Assembly: GCA_949067325.1 (NCBI GenBank)
Contig: CARTDZ010000008.1
Coordinates: 1 to 36,208, forward strand
DNA: 36,208 nucleotides
Source of the DNA: an uncultured Eubacteriales bacterium
GTDB lineage: Bacteria; Bacillota; Clostridia; Christensenellales; UBA1242
Direction: 5' to 3'
A program made the position numbers and the translations under genes. Each line of letters starts with the position of its first letter. Position 1 is the first letter of the stretch. Under the pieces are notes generated by a model. That model did not search any database and was not told the DNA's origin. It saw only the letters and a list, made by a program, of their open reading frames with translations. Of the stretch, positions 22,859 to 30,771 are shown in pieces.

Positions 22859-23863
22859 ATGAAAGCTTTTTCTGCATTTTTTGTTATAATTGGCACTGTA
22901 ATAGGCTCTGGCTTTATGAGCGGTAAAGAAATCGTTGTGTTTTTTTCACGCTTTGGCAAGTTTTCTTTTGTTTGCATAGCACTTGCCTTCTTTTTGTTCT
23001 GGCTTTTGTTTAACTTTTTTTTAAGACAGGGTAAAAGAGCCGAAGAAAAGCTTGCCCGTTCAAAATTTTCAAATATTATAAACATCATCATATGCACAAT
23101 TCTATCTTCTGCTATGATTGCGGGCTGCATCAATTTGCTCTCTACCTTTAATATTTTTGTTATCATTGTTGCAATGATTATTATACTTCTTTATTCTTTG
23201 GTTATTTTAAAAAGAGGGCTTGGCAGTCTTGAAAAGGCCAATTTTTTACTTGTGCCAGTCATGGTTGGTGTGATGTTTGGTAGTATCCTTCTGGCACAGG
23301 ACGGGTTTGATCTAAACTCTGGTTTTTTTGAGGAGTTTTCGCCATGGGGCATATTTTATTGCTTTCTTTACGTCATATTGAATATGTCAAATTCTTGCAT
23401 TGTGCTGGCGAGGATTGGTCAAAACTTAACCTCAAAACAAAAAGCACGAGTGGCATTTTTTTCGGCACTCGCACTTTGTGTTTTGCTGTTTTTTGCAAAT
23501 TTCGTTTTGCTTCAAAACAAAGATGTTTTTTCGCAAGATATGCCACTTCTGTCATTGTTTGAAGGCAAGCATTCTCTTTTGATCCGTCTTGTCATCATGC
23601 TTGGTTGCGTGACAACACTTTTTTCGCTTGTTTACACCTCTTCGTCATCGGTTAGAGGGCTGTGCAAAAATGAAATGATGACTTTTGTGGTGTGTTTGGT
23701 TTTGCCGCTTGCAATCAGTTTGTGCGGGTTTGGAAACATAGTTTCATTTCTATATCCGCTGTCTAGCGTGCTGGCAATTTTTCTTTTGTGCGATTTATTT
23801 TTTATATCGCTTTTCAAGCGGGCTTACACAAAGATACATTCCTGCCGCAAGAATACAAAGTAG
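22859..23863 (+). CDS. YkvI-like membrane protein (LeuT-fold/APC superfamily)
   Basis: Protein of 334 aa with about ten hydrophobic segments. The opening segment FVIIGTVIGSGFMSGKEIVVFF has the unwound-helix glycine motif GSGF(M/A)SG typical of YkvI-type and related LeuT-fold transporters. Later segments include SSAMIAGCINLL, LVPVMVGVMFG and the aromatic-rich NMSNSCIVLARIG. It probably moves a small solute across the membrane with an ion gradient; the solute is unknown. Its last 69 nt overlap the 3' end of the convergent ABC permease gene. No Shine-Dalgarno site is seen. Confidence 0.75.
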   Translation: MKAFSAFFVIIGTVIGSGFMSGKEIVVFFSRFGKFSFVCIALAFFLFWLLFNFFLRQGKRAEEKLARSKFSNIINIIICTILSSAMIAGCINLLSTFNIFVIIVAMIIILLYSLVILKRGLGSLEKANFLLVPVMVGVMFGSILLAQDGFDLNSGFFEEFSPWGIFYCFLYVILNMSNSCIVLARIGQNLTSKQKARVAFFSALALCVLLFFANFVLLQNKDVFSQDMPLLSLFEGKHSLLIRLVIMLGCVTTLFSLVYTSSSSVRGLCKNEMMTFVVCLVLPLAISLCGFGNIVSFLYPLSSVLAIFLLCDLFFISLFKRAYTKIHSCRKNTK

Positions 23864-24601
23864 CACGATACTTGTCATTACAATATCAAGTTGCAACATT
23901 TGGCTGCCATAATTGATGAGGTAACCAAGGCCTGCTTTGCTTGAAAGGTATTCGCCCATAACAGTACCGACCCAACTCATGCCGACGTTTATTTTCAGCA
24001 CTGAGATAAAGTCAGGCAGGGCGTGAGGAAGTATAAGTTTGAAAAGTATCTGAAACTTGCTTGCGTGCATTGATTTCATGAGCATAATTTTATCGTTTTC
24101 GCATGAAATGAAAGCACCGAGCATTGACATAGTGGTTATGATAATGCAAATCAGCACGCACATAACAATCGTTGCACTAGTGCCAGAGCCAACCCACAAA
24201 ACAATCAGTGGGCCAAGTGCAATTTTTGGCAGTGAGTTAAGAATAATAAGATAAGGCTCAAAAATCTTTCTAAGTCGCTCGCTCCACCAAAGCACAATAG
24301 CAATGACTGTGCCTAAAAGGGTGGCGACAAGAAAGCCTATGATGGTCTCATATAAAGACGTCCAAATGTGTATCCAAAGATTGCCAGTGCTGGCAAGGTC
24401 GGCAAGTGTGGTGGCGATACGAGATGGGCTTGAAAAGAAGAATGGATCAAGCACGCCAACTTGAGCAAAAAGCTCCCACAAGCCTAAAAAGGCTACAAAC
24501 ACGAAAACCTGCCAAAAAGCAATCAAAACTTTTTCTTTCTTAAGACTTTTGAGATATCTTGCGTGAGCTTTCGAGTAGTTTAATCTTTTGTCTTTCTTCA
24601 T
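23795..24601 (-). CDS. ABC transporter permease, SsuC/TauC/ThiX type
   Basis: Protein of 268 aa with six predicted membrane segments in the BPD_transp_1 fold. The opening membrane segment is followed by DPFFFSSPSRIATTLADL, which is typical of the nitrate/sulfonate/taurine/pyrimidine-precursor group. The ATPase-contact loop (EAA-like) reads MHASKFQILFKLILPHALP. The ATG at 24601 is chosen because it overlaps the ATPase stop as TAATG; a start 18 nt upstream lies inside the ATPase gene. The likely substrate is a small organic anion or thiamine precursor; this cannot be decided from the permease. Confidence 0.88.
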   Translation of the reverse strand: MKKDKRLNYSKAHARYLKSLKKEKVLIAFWQVFVFVAFLGLWELFAQVGVLDPFFFSSPSRIATTLADLASTGNLWIHIWTSLYETIIGFLVATLLGTVIAIVLWWSERLRKIFEPYLIILNSLPKIALGPLIVLWVGSGTSATIVMCVLICIIITTMSMLGAFISCENDKIMLMKSMHASKFQILFKLILPHALPDFISVLKINVGMSWVGTVMGEYLSSKAGLGYLINYGSQMLQLDIVMTSIVLLCILAAGMYLCVSPLEKRYKK

Positions 24602-25356
24602 TACGTTAGATTTCTCCAAATCTTATCAAAATTTTTGCCAAAATCTTTATCTTCTCGTTTTTTAAGTGGGCTGTCGCCATCAAATTCCACTTTCATAACT
24701 TCCTTGACAGAGGCAGGTCTTGAAGAGAGGATTATGATCTTGTTTGACATTGACAGAGCTTCAGAAATGTCGTGAGTGACAAGAAGAGCTGTCTTTTTTT
24801 CTTTTTTTATAATGTCATACACATCATCACAGACCTTGAGCCGTGTCTGAAAGTCAAGTGCCGAGAAGGGTTCGTCGAGAAGCAAGAGTGAAGGCTCAAG
24901 CACAAGTGTTCTTATAAGTGCAACACGCTGACGCATTCCTCCACTAAGCTGGCGGGGCTTCTTGTTCTTGAAGCTGTAGAGATCATATTTTTTCAATAGT
25001 TCTTCGCAAAGGGCAAGCATTTTCTCGTCCTTCTTTTTCTTTTGTATCTCAAGTCCCAAAGTTATATTTTGCCAAATAGTACGCCACTCAAAGAGCTGAT
25101 CTCGCTGGAACATATAGCCAATGCGCGAGTCATTCTTTTCAATCTTTTTGCCGCCCAAAAGTATTTCACCATCAGACGCAGACAAAAGTCCAGCAATAAG
25201 TGACAAAATGGTTGTTTTACCGCAGCCGCTTGGGCCAACTAAAGAAGCAAATTCGCCTTCGTCAATGTCAAAAGACAAAGATTTAAGAGCGTGAATTTCA
25301 CTTTCTTTTGTTTGGTAGAAATAACTTACATCTTTAAACTCTAGAAACTTTTTCAT
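24601..25356 (-). CDS. ABC transporter ATP-binding protein, SsuB/TauB/ThiZ type
   Basis: Protein of 251 aa. It has Walker A GPSGCGKTT, Q-loop YMFQRDQLFEWRTIWQN, signature LSGGMRQRVAL, Walker B LLLLDEPFSALD and the switch histidine in VTHDISEAL. It energises the downstream permease, with which it is translationally coupled. AGAGGTCG precedes the ATG. The usual third gene, a lipoprotein or periplasmic-type binding protein, is not in this window on either side: the phage-like operon diverges upstream and the YkvI-like gene converges downstream. Confidence 0.92.
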   Translation of the reverse strand: MKKFLEFKDVSYFYQTKESEIHALKSLSFDIDEGEFASLVGPSGCGKTTILSLIAGLLSASDGEILLGGKKIEKNDSRIGYMFQRDQLFEWRTIWQNITLGLEIQKKKKDEKMLALCEELLKKYDLYSFKNKKPRQLSGGMRQRVALIRTLVLEPSLLLLDEPFSALDFQTRLKVCDDVYDIIKKEKKTALLVTHDISEALSMSNKIIILSSRPASVKEVMKVEFDGDSPLKKREDKDFGKNFDKIWRNLT

Positions 25357-25434
25357 TTTTTCGACCTCTACAATATCATTTTAGTTTGCTTTTAAACTTG
25401 TGTGCAAAATTTTTAAAAAAAGTGGCAGTCTTTC

Positions 25435-25463
25435 TTGAAGTACAAATCTTTGTGTTTTATCAT
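25435..25463 (+). promoter_or_regulatory. Candidate promoter of the phage-like operon
   Basis: TTGAAG (25435-25440) and TATCAT (25458-25463) with a 17-nt spacer. Transcription would start near 25470, ahead of the first gene at 25503. The gap 25357-25434 shows no other feature and no tRNA or att-like repeat. Confidence 0.55.
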
Positions 25464-25502
25464 AAAGTCAAAAGTTGCGAGCGAAGGAGTTGCAAAAATC
25501 AA

Positions 25503-25790
25503 ATGGAGGAAGAAGCAAAACTAAAAAAAGCACTGATGAAAAAGGCATTGGGCTATTCTGCCGACGAAGTGGTTGAAGAATATGTTACCGACGAGGACGG
25601 GCAGCCGAGACTTACCAAAAAAAAGGTGACAAAAAAGCATTTCAGCCCCGACATATCAGCCATCAAAGTACTGTATGAAAAGTATTGCAAAACGTATAGT
25701 GAAGAACTTGCCTCCATGACCGATGAACAACTTGAAGAAGAAAAAATGCGACTTTTAAAACTTTTAAAGGAGGGAGAAGATGGAACTTAA
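25503..25790 (+). CDS. Phage terminase small-subunit-like protein, shortened
   Basis: Protein of 95 aa. It resembles small proteins encoded ahead of portal genes in clostridial prophages, with a MKKALGYSADEVVEEYV start and a KKVTKKHFSPDISAIKVLYEK middle followed by an acidic helical tail. In related phage proteins this segment is attached to, or stands in for, the DNA-binding terminase small subunit. At 95 aa an N-terminal HTH is missing. The assignment rests on pattern recognition and position and is tentative. AAGGAG lies 14 nt upstream, further than usual. Its stop overlaps the next start by 11 nt. Confidence 0.5.
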   Translation: MEEEAKLKKALMKKALGYSADEVVEEYVTDEDGQPRLTKKKVTKKHFSPDISAIKVLYEKYCKTYSEELASMTDEQLEEEKMRLLKLLKEGEDGT

Positions 25791-26001
25791 TGAATGTAAA
25801 CATCTTACAAAGTGCGACTTTTATGGCTGCAACAATCTTGCCAAATATTCCTTTTCGACCAAAGGAATAATTAGGCGTGACCTTTCATTTTGCGAAAGCT
25901 GCATGAAAGGTATGTATCAAGAAATTGCCAAGTTGCAAACGCCAAAAGGTATTGAAGCACCATTTAAAACAAAGAAAAGACTGAGGAGGGAAGAATGTTA
26001 A
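25780..26001 (+). CDS. Small zinc-finger-like protein of the phage-like operon
   Basis: Protein of 73 aa with CDFYGC near the N-terminus and CESC in the middle, a C-x4-C...C-x2-C arrangement that probably binds zinc; a further Cys at residue 6 may contribute. The C-terminus is basic (FKTKKRLRREEC). AAAGGAGGGAGAAG precedes the ATG. Both ends overlap neighbours (11 nt with the gene before, 7 nt with the portal gene), so it is tightly coupled to the portal. Its function is unknown; DNA or RNA contact during packaging is one possibility. Confidence 0.6.
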   Translation: MELNECKHLTKCDFYGCNNLAKYSFSTKGIIRRDLSFCESCMKGMYQEIAKLQTPKGIEAPFKTKKRLRREEC

Positions 26002-27893
26002 AAGAAAACATAAAAGCAAAAAAAGAAGATAGCAAAGAAAACAAGAAAATAGTTGAAGAAGTGATAAAAGATTTTCAAGCTCGCGCCCAAGCGAGACGCA
26101 GCTTTGATACAATCTGGCAGCTTAATATGAACTATCTTATGGGCAATCAATATTGCGACGTTGGCTATGGAGGAAATGTTGAAGAAACAGACAGACAATT
26201 CTTTTGGCAGGAACGTGAAGTTTTCAATCATATCGCACCAATTTTTGATATCCGTTTTGCAAAATTATCAAAAATCAAGCAGCAGGTGAATGTACTTCCT
26301 GCTACAAATGACGAACGCGACAAGCAAGCCGCGAAAATATCAAACAAAATACTTAAGTCGGTTGAAAACAAGCTTGGCATTCCGGCCAAAGTCAACCAAG
26401 CAATCAAGTGGAGTGAGGTTTGCGGAACAAGTTTTTACAAAGTCAACTGGAACCCAAGTGCTGGCCAGCTTGTTGGAATGGACGAAGACGGTCACGAGAT
26501 ACGCGGCGGCGAAATTGATATAACAGTGTGCAGCCCATTTGAAATATATCCAGATTCAAGCACGTGTGAAACTATTGAAGATTGCCAAAGCATTATTCAT
26601 GCACGAGCATACACCACATCTCAAATAAAAGATATGTACGGCATTGAAGTTGAGCCAGAAAACATCAATACTTTCTCGCTCGACAGTGTGACGGCAGGTA
26701 TGGCAGGGCTGGGCTTTAATGGTCGAGCAACAAAGCTCATTGAAAGTTCAAGAAGTGACTCGGCGCTTGTCATCGAAAAATACATAAGACCAAATAAAGA
26801 CTATCCAGAAGGCCGGCTAATAATTGTCGCTGGCAGACGCGTGGTATATGATGATGTGCTTCCATATTTCTGCGGCGAAGATGGCAGACGTGACCTTCCA
26901 TTTGTCAAACAGGTATCAATTGAGCAGCCAGCTTGCTTTTGGGGTGCTAGTGTTATTGAACGTGTTATTCCTGTTCAGCGTGCCTACAACGCGGTGAAAA
27001 ATCGCAAGCATGAGTTTATCAACCGCCTTTCTCTTGGCGTGCTTTCAGTTGAAGATGGCTCAGTCGATCTTGACAATCTTGAAGATGAAGGCCTTTGCCC
27101 AGGCAAAGTGCTGGTTTATCGTCAAGGCTCAAACGAACCTAAATACTTGCAAACACAAACCTTGCCTTCAGACTTTAATGAAGAAGAAAAAAGACTGGGT
27201 GAAGAGTTCTATAAAATTGGTGGTGTAAATGAAACGTTAAGCACTGAATACATTTCGACAAACCTATCAGGTACGGCACTTGAACTTTTGATTGGTCAAG
27301 ACGAAATTCGCCTTAACTCAACAATTGAAAGCATAAAGTCATCTTACAAAGAGGTATCAAAGCGTGTACTTCGCCTTTACAAGCAATATGCACTTTTTCC
27401 ACGCATAGCAAGAATAGCGGGTGACAATGGCCAGATTGAACTCTTCTATTTCAACTCAAATGATATTTCAAGTGACGACGTTGAAATTGACACTCAAAAT
27501 GACTTTTCACAAAGCTTGACCCAAAGACGTGAAATGGTGTTTGCGCTTTTAAATGCCGGTGTGCTAAGTGACGAAAATGGCAAGATTTCAAATCGAATGA
27601 AATATAAAATCCTTGAAATGCTTGGTATGGGCGTCTGGGAAAACGCGCAAGACATAAATGAACTGCATGTCAAAAAAGCAGACAACGAAAACCTAAAAAT
27701 TATTCAAGGCCAAGAAGTAAAGGTTAGCGAAATTGATGATCATAATCTTCATCTCAACGAACATATAGCCTTCATGCTTGGCATTGACTTTGAAAAAGCA
27801 AAAGAAAAAGATGAAACAATAGAAGACAAATTTTTAAATCACATAAGACAACACAAAAAAGAAGAAAAAAAAGAAATTAAGGAGGGAATTTAA
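25995..27893 (+). CDS. Podovirus-type portal protein
   Basis: Protein of 632 aa, within the range of T7 gp8 (536) and P22 gp1 (725). The portal is a dodecameric ring at one capsid vertex through which DNA passes. Features seen: an N-terminal helical region with MNYLMGNQYCDVGYGG, NHIAPIFDIRFAKLSKIKQQ, AIKWSEVCGTSFYKVNW, EIYPDSSTCETIEDCQSIIHARAYT, then the clip/stem region PVQRAYNAVKNRKHEFINR, and a long acidic helical C-terminus. These match portal proteins of short-tailed phages. GGAGGGAAGA precedes the ATG. No large terminase gene is upstream, where it would normally be. Confidence 0.85.
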   Translation: MLKENIKAKKEDSKENKKIVEEVIKDFQARAQARRSFDTIWQLNMNYLMGNQYCDVGYGGNVEETDRQFFWQEREVFNHIAPIFDIRFAKLSKIKQQVNVLPATNDERDKQAAKISNKILKSVENKLGIPAKVNQAIKWSEVCGTSFYKVNWNPSAGQLVGMDEDGHEIRGGEIDITVCSPFEIYPDSSTCETIEDCQSIIHARAYTTSQIKDMYGIEVEPENINTFSLDSVTAGMAGLGFNGRATKLIESSRSDSALVIEKYIRPNKDYPEGRLIIVAGRRVVYDDVLPYFCGEDGRRDLPFVKQVSIEQPACFWGASVIERVIPVQRAYNAVKNRKHEFINRLSLGVLSVEDGSVDLDNLEDEGLCPGKVLVYRQGSNEPKYLQTQTLPSDFNEEEKRLGEEFYKIGGVNETLSTEYISTNLSGTALELLIGQDEIRLNSTIESIKSSYKEVSKRVLRLYKQYALFPRIARIAGDNGQIELFYFNSNDISSDDVEIDTQNDFSQSLTQRREMVFALLNAGVLSDENGKISNRMKYKILEMLGMGVWENAQDINELHVKKADNENLKIIQGQEVKVSEIDDHNLHLNEHIAFMLGIDFEKAKEKDETIEDKFLNHIRQHKKEEKKEIKEGI

Positions 27894-27895
27894 TC

Positions 27896-28519
27896 ATGGA
27901 CGAAAATAGAGAACAACCGATCATAATGCAGGCAGATGCCATAAATATGGAAACGGAAGAAAGTGTCGGTGGCGAGGTCGGCTCTCAAAACGACATGGGT
28001 GATTTTGGCAAGTTCAAATCTGCGAAGGCACTGTTAGATGCATATAACAACCTTCAGTCAGAGTTCACCCGCAAATGTCAACGTGTCAGTGAGCTTGAAA
28101 AAGATAAAACTGAAACTCCATCACAAGAAGAAAAACACGAGTTTGATTTGGAAGATGGAATTGAAAAGTTCCTTCAAAAGCATAATGACGCGTCGTGGGC
28201 TGTTGACGAAATCAAAGAGAAGGTATCAAACGATCCAACTTTTCAAAATTTGTCAAACCCAATAGAAGTCGCTTGGAATAGCGTTGTGGCAAATCATTTG
28301 TCAGACAAAAAACCAAACGACCCAATTTTAAACAAATATGTCCTTTCAGATGAAGAAATCAAAAAAATCATCATTGAAAACTATTTGACGGCTTTAAAAG
28401 AGCAAAAAACACCAATTGTTATTTCTTCTCAAAAGGGGGAACGAGTGTCGGCTGTAAGGCCAGACACTCCACAAACCCTTGACGAAGCAAAATTAATTGT
28501 TGGCAAAATGTTTAGCTAG
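27896..28519 (+). CDS. Capsid scaffolding protein
   Basis: Protein of 207 aa, acidic and helical, immediately between portal and capsid. It contains FGKFKSAKALLDAYNNLQSE, a segment typical of scaffold proteins of podovirus-like prophages, followed by a coiled-coil-rich middle. The tail RPDTPQTLDEAKLIVGKMFS is a compact C-terminal helix such as scaffolds use to bind coat protein. Scaffold directs capsid assembly and leaves before DNA enters. The ribosome site AAGGAGGGAA lies before the ATG, 2 nt after the portal stop. Confidence 0.78.
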   Translation: MDENREQPIIMQADAINMETEESVGGEVGSQNDMGDFGKFKSAKALLDAYNNLQSEFTRKCQRVSELEKDKTETPSQEEKHEFDLEDGIEKFLQKHNDASWAVDEIKEKVSNDPTFQNLSNPIEVAWNSVVANHLSDKKPNDPILNKYVLSDEEIKKIIIENYLTALKEQKTPIVISSQKGERVSAVRPDTPQTLDEAKLIVGKMFS

Positions 28520-28631
28520 GCGTAAGCACATCAAAGCTAAGCAAAATCAGTTTGAAAAAATCAAACAAAAAACAGATATAACACAGAAATTAAAATAAAA
28601 TTAAAAAACAAAACAAAATAAGGAGAAAATT

Positions 28632-29852
28632 ATGGTAACTTTACAAACAGCTGAAAACGCTTTGAAAACCGTTTATCTTGACGTAGTGGCAAATCAACTT
28701 AACATAAAAACAAACCCACTTATGGCGAAGATAAAACGCTCAACCAAAGACGTTTGGGGCAAAGAAATCAGAAAACTTGCACCGTATGGCATAAATGGCG
28801 GTATTGGTGCTGGCTCAGAAACAGGTGAACTTCCAACATCTTCAGGGAACGGATATGTTCAATTTGTAGCTGAACTTAAAAACCTTTACGGAAAAATTGA
28901 ACTTTCAGACAAAGCAGTTAGAGCTTCTGCAAACAACATTGGCGCTTTTGTAAACCTTCTTTCAGACGAAATGGAAGGCCTTGTAAAGGCAAGCGCTTTC
29001 AACCTTGGCAGAATGCTTTATGGAAATGGAACTGGGCTTTTGGCAACAGTCACATCAATTTCAGGCGAAAATAAGATTACTTGTGACACGGTCAACAATT
29101 TAATTGAAGGTATGCTGGTAGATGTATATAAAGATGGCACAAAGGTAAATACAAATCAAGTCGTAAAAATTACTTATGTAGATAGATTAAATAAATGCTT
29201 TAGTATTGACAAAACTCTTTTTACTGGGTCAATAGTAAGCGAAAGTGAGATTTATGTTCAAGGCTCAAAAGGCTATGAAATCTCAGGTCTTGCGGCAATA
29301 TTTGATCAAAATATCAAAACTCTTTATGGTCTTGACAGAGAAAAATATCCTTGGCTTAATCCTTATGTGAAATATGAAAATGATGTTGAAATTTCAGACA
29401 TACTTATTCAAGAAGTGCTTGACTTCTTGGAAACCAACAGTGACTCTCAAATCAACTTCATTGCAACTTCAAGCGCTACAAGAAGAGCTTATCAACAATA
29501 TCTTGGTGCTTATAGAAGAAATATTGATGTTACAGAACTTGAAGGCGGCTACAAGACCATCACTCACAACGGTATTCCAGTTGTAGCTGACAGATTTGTA
29601 GAAGATGGTAGCATGTTTTTATTGAATACAAACGATTTCACTCTTCACGAACTTTGCGATTGGAAATGGCTTGAAGGCGAAGATGGACGCATTTTGAGAC
29701 AAAATCAAAATTATCCAACTTACAGTGCAACACTCGTAAAATATGCAGAACTTATTTGCGACAAACCATGTGGCCAAGCTTACATAGGCGGAATTAAATC
29801 GACAGTTACAAACCCATTTGCAACAGTAGTAAAAACTGGCAGTGCTGAATAA
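28632..29852 (+). CDS. Major capsid protein, HK97-fold type with insertion domain
   Basis: Protein of 406 aa. It has the order and character of T7/P22-like coat proteins: an N-terminal helix (LQTAENALKTVYLDVVANQL), an E-loop region, a spine helix (VNLLSDEMEGLVKASAFNLG), and after GNGTGLLATV a beta-rich insertion of about 75 residues (GENKITCDTVNNLIEGMLVD to EIYVQGSKGYEIS), then a P-domain-like remainder with TSSATRRAYQQYLGAYRRN. The preceding 112 nt have no gene but are extremely A-rich, an unstructured leader suited to high translation, ending in AAGGAGA. A strong terminator follows. Confidence 0.85.
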   Translation: MVTLQTAENALKTVYLDVVANQLNIKTNPLMAKIKRSTKDVWGKEIRKLAPYGINGGIGAGSETGELPTSSGNGYVQFVAELKNLYGKIELSDKAVRASANNIGAFVNLLSDEMEGLVKASAFNLGRMLYGNGTGLLATVTSISGENKITCDTVNNLIEGMLVDVYKDGTKVNTNQVVKITYVDRLNKCFSIDKTLFTGSIVSESEIYVQGSKGYEISGLAAIFDQNIKTLYGLDREKYPWLNPYVKYENDVEISDILIQEVLDFLETNSDSQINFIATSSATRRAYQQYLGAYRRNIDVTELEGGYKTITHNGIPVVADRFVEDGSMFLLNTNDFTLHELCDWKWLEGEDGRILRQNQNYPTYSATLVKYAELICDKPCGQAYIGGIKSTVTNPFATVVKTGSAE

Positions 29853-29880
29853 CAAGTTAAAAAAATATAAATCAAACAAG

Positions 29881-29906
29881 AAAAAGGCAAAGAAATTTGC
29901 CTTTTT
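29881..29906 (+). terminator. Terminator or attenuator right after the capsid gene
   Basis: AAAAAGGCAAA (29881-29891) and TTTGCCTTTTT (29896-29906) form an 11-bp perfect stem with a GAAA tetraloop. The 3' arm supplies the T-tract. Its position inside the operon would raise capsid transcript over the tail and holin genes. Confidence 0.85.
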
Positions 29907-29929
29907 CGTCAATTAAAGGGGTGATTTTT

Positions 29930-30238
29930 ATGAAAATAAAAATAACAACAGACGTCTTTTTCATAATTGAGCAACTAAAAGAGCTTGACCCATCATATTA
30001 TGTCCTTTTCAATACCGAAACGGGAAAATATGAAGTTCACTCTTCTATGCAAAGTGGCTCAAGTTATTGTTTCAGCGTGCCGTTTGACAGCCTCGATGCA
30101 AGAACTGTTGATCACGCTCTCAAAACGCGCATTGCAAATAAAGACAAAATAATAGCCGAAATTGATAAGGAAAACGAACTTATGATGAAAAGGGCAGTAA
30201 AAGAAGAATTAAATAATTTAGAGGAGGCACTTTCATGA
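29930..30238 (+). CDS. Small protein between capsid and adaptor, unknown
   Basis: Protein of 102 aa. The N-terminal part reads MKIKITTDVFFIIEQLKELD and contains YYVLFNTETGKYEVHS, suggesting a small alpha-beta fold; the C-terminal third is a charged helix (IAEIDKENELMMKRAVKEEL). The ATG at 29930 is preceded by AAAGGGGTGA; an upstream in-frame start within the terminator is unlikely. The stop overlaps the next start (ATGA), so it is coupled to the adaptor gene. Position suggests a head completion or decoration factor. No family recognised. Confidence 0.55.
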   Translation: MKIKITTDVFFIIEQLKELDPSYYVLFNTETGKYEVHSSMQSGSSYCFSVPFDSLDARTVDHALKTRIANKDKIIAEIDKENELMMKRAVKEELNNLEEALS

Positions 30239-30771
30239 AAGTAAAAAATATTATAAAAATCGCCTGCAATTTTGTGGGCAATGACGACATTGTGACTTCA
30301 ATTGAAAATGGCAGCCAAAATGAGAGAATAGACAACATACTCAAGCTTTTCAATCTTGTGCGAAATGAAGTGGTGAGTGAATATATGCCCATGCTTGCAC
30401 GTGAGGCTTTTGAAGTAAAAGACTTGAAAGTCAGTTTTTCATCTTTTGCAAAAAAACCACTAGAAATAATGTCAGTAAAAGACAAACTTGGCAGAAACGT
30501 CAAGTACAAAAGCTTTCCTGATCATTTTATGACGCAGGCAAGCAAGGTGTTTGTCACATATTCTTTTCTGCCAGAAGACGCAACGCTAGAAGATGAAATA
30601 GAAGACTGCTTGCCAGAACGTGTCTATGCTTATGGCCTTGCCAGAGAATGTCTTCTGCAGGAAGGTATGTTTGAAGACGCTGAAATTTTTGAAATTCGTT
30701 TTAAAAACAGCTTAAAAATCTTCACGCGAAAAAAATCTGAGATAATCCTGCCTCGGAGGAGGTGGATATAA
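30235..30771 (+). CDS. Head-to-tail adaptor (T7 gp11 / P22 gp4-like)
   Basis: Protein of 178 aa, helical, close to T7 gp11 (196 aa). In podoviruses this ring attaches to the portal and carries the tail nozzle. It begins MKVKNIIKIACNFVGNDDIV, has a helical core FNLVRNEVVSEYMPMLAREA, a short beta segment (VFVTYSFLPEDATLEDEI), and a C-terminal helix ending in a basic patch LPRRRWI. The identification rests mainly on gene order (portal, scaffold, capsid, small gene, this gene, nozzle) and size. The stop codon overlaps the next ATG (TAATG). Confidence 0.65.
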   Translation: MKVKNIIKIACNFVGNDDIVTSIENGSQNERIDNILKLFNLVRNEVVSEYMPMLAREAFEVKDLKVSFSSFAKKPLEIMSVKDKLGRNVKYKSFPDHFMTQASKVFVTYSFLPEDATLEDEIEDCLPERVYAYGLARECLLQEGMFEDAEIFEIRFKNSLKIFTRKKSEIILPRRRWI

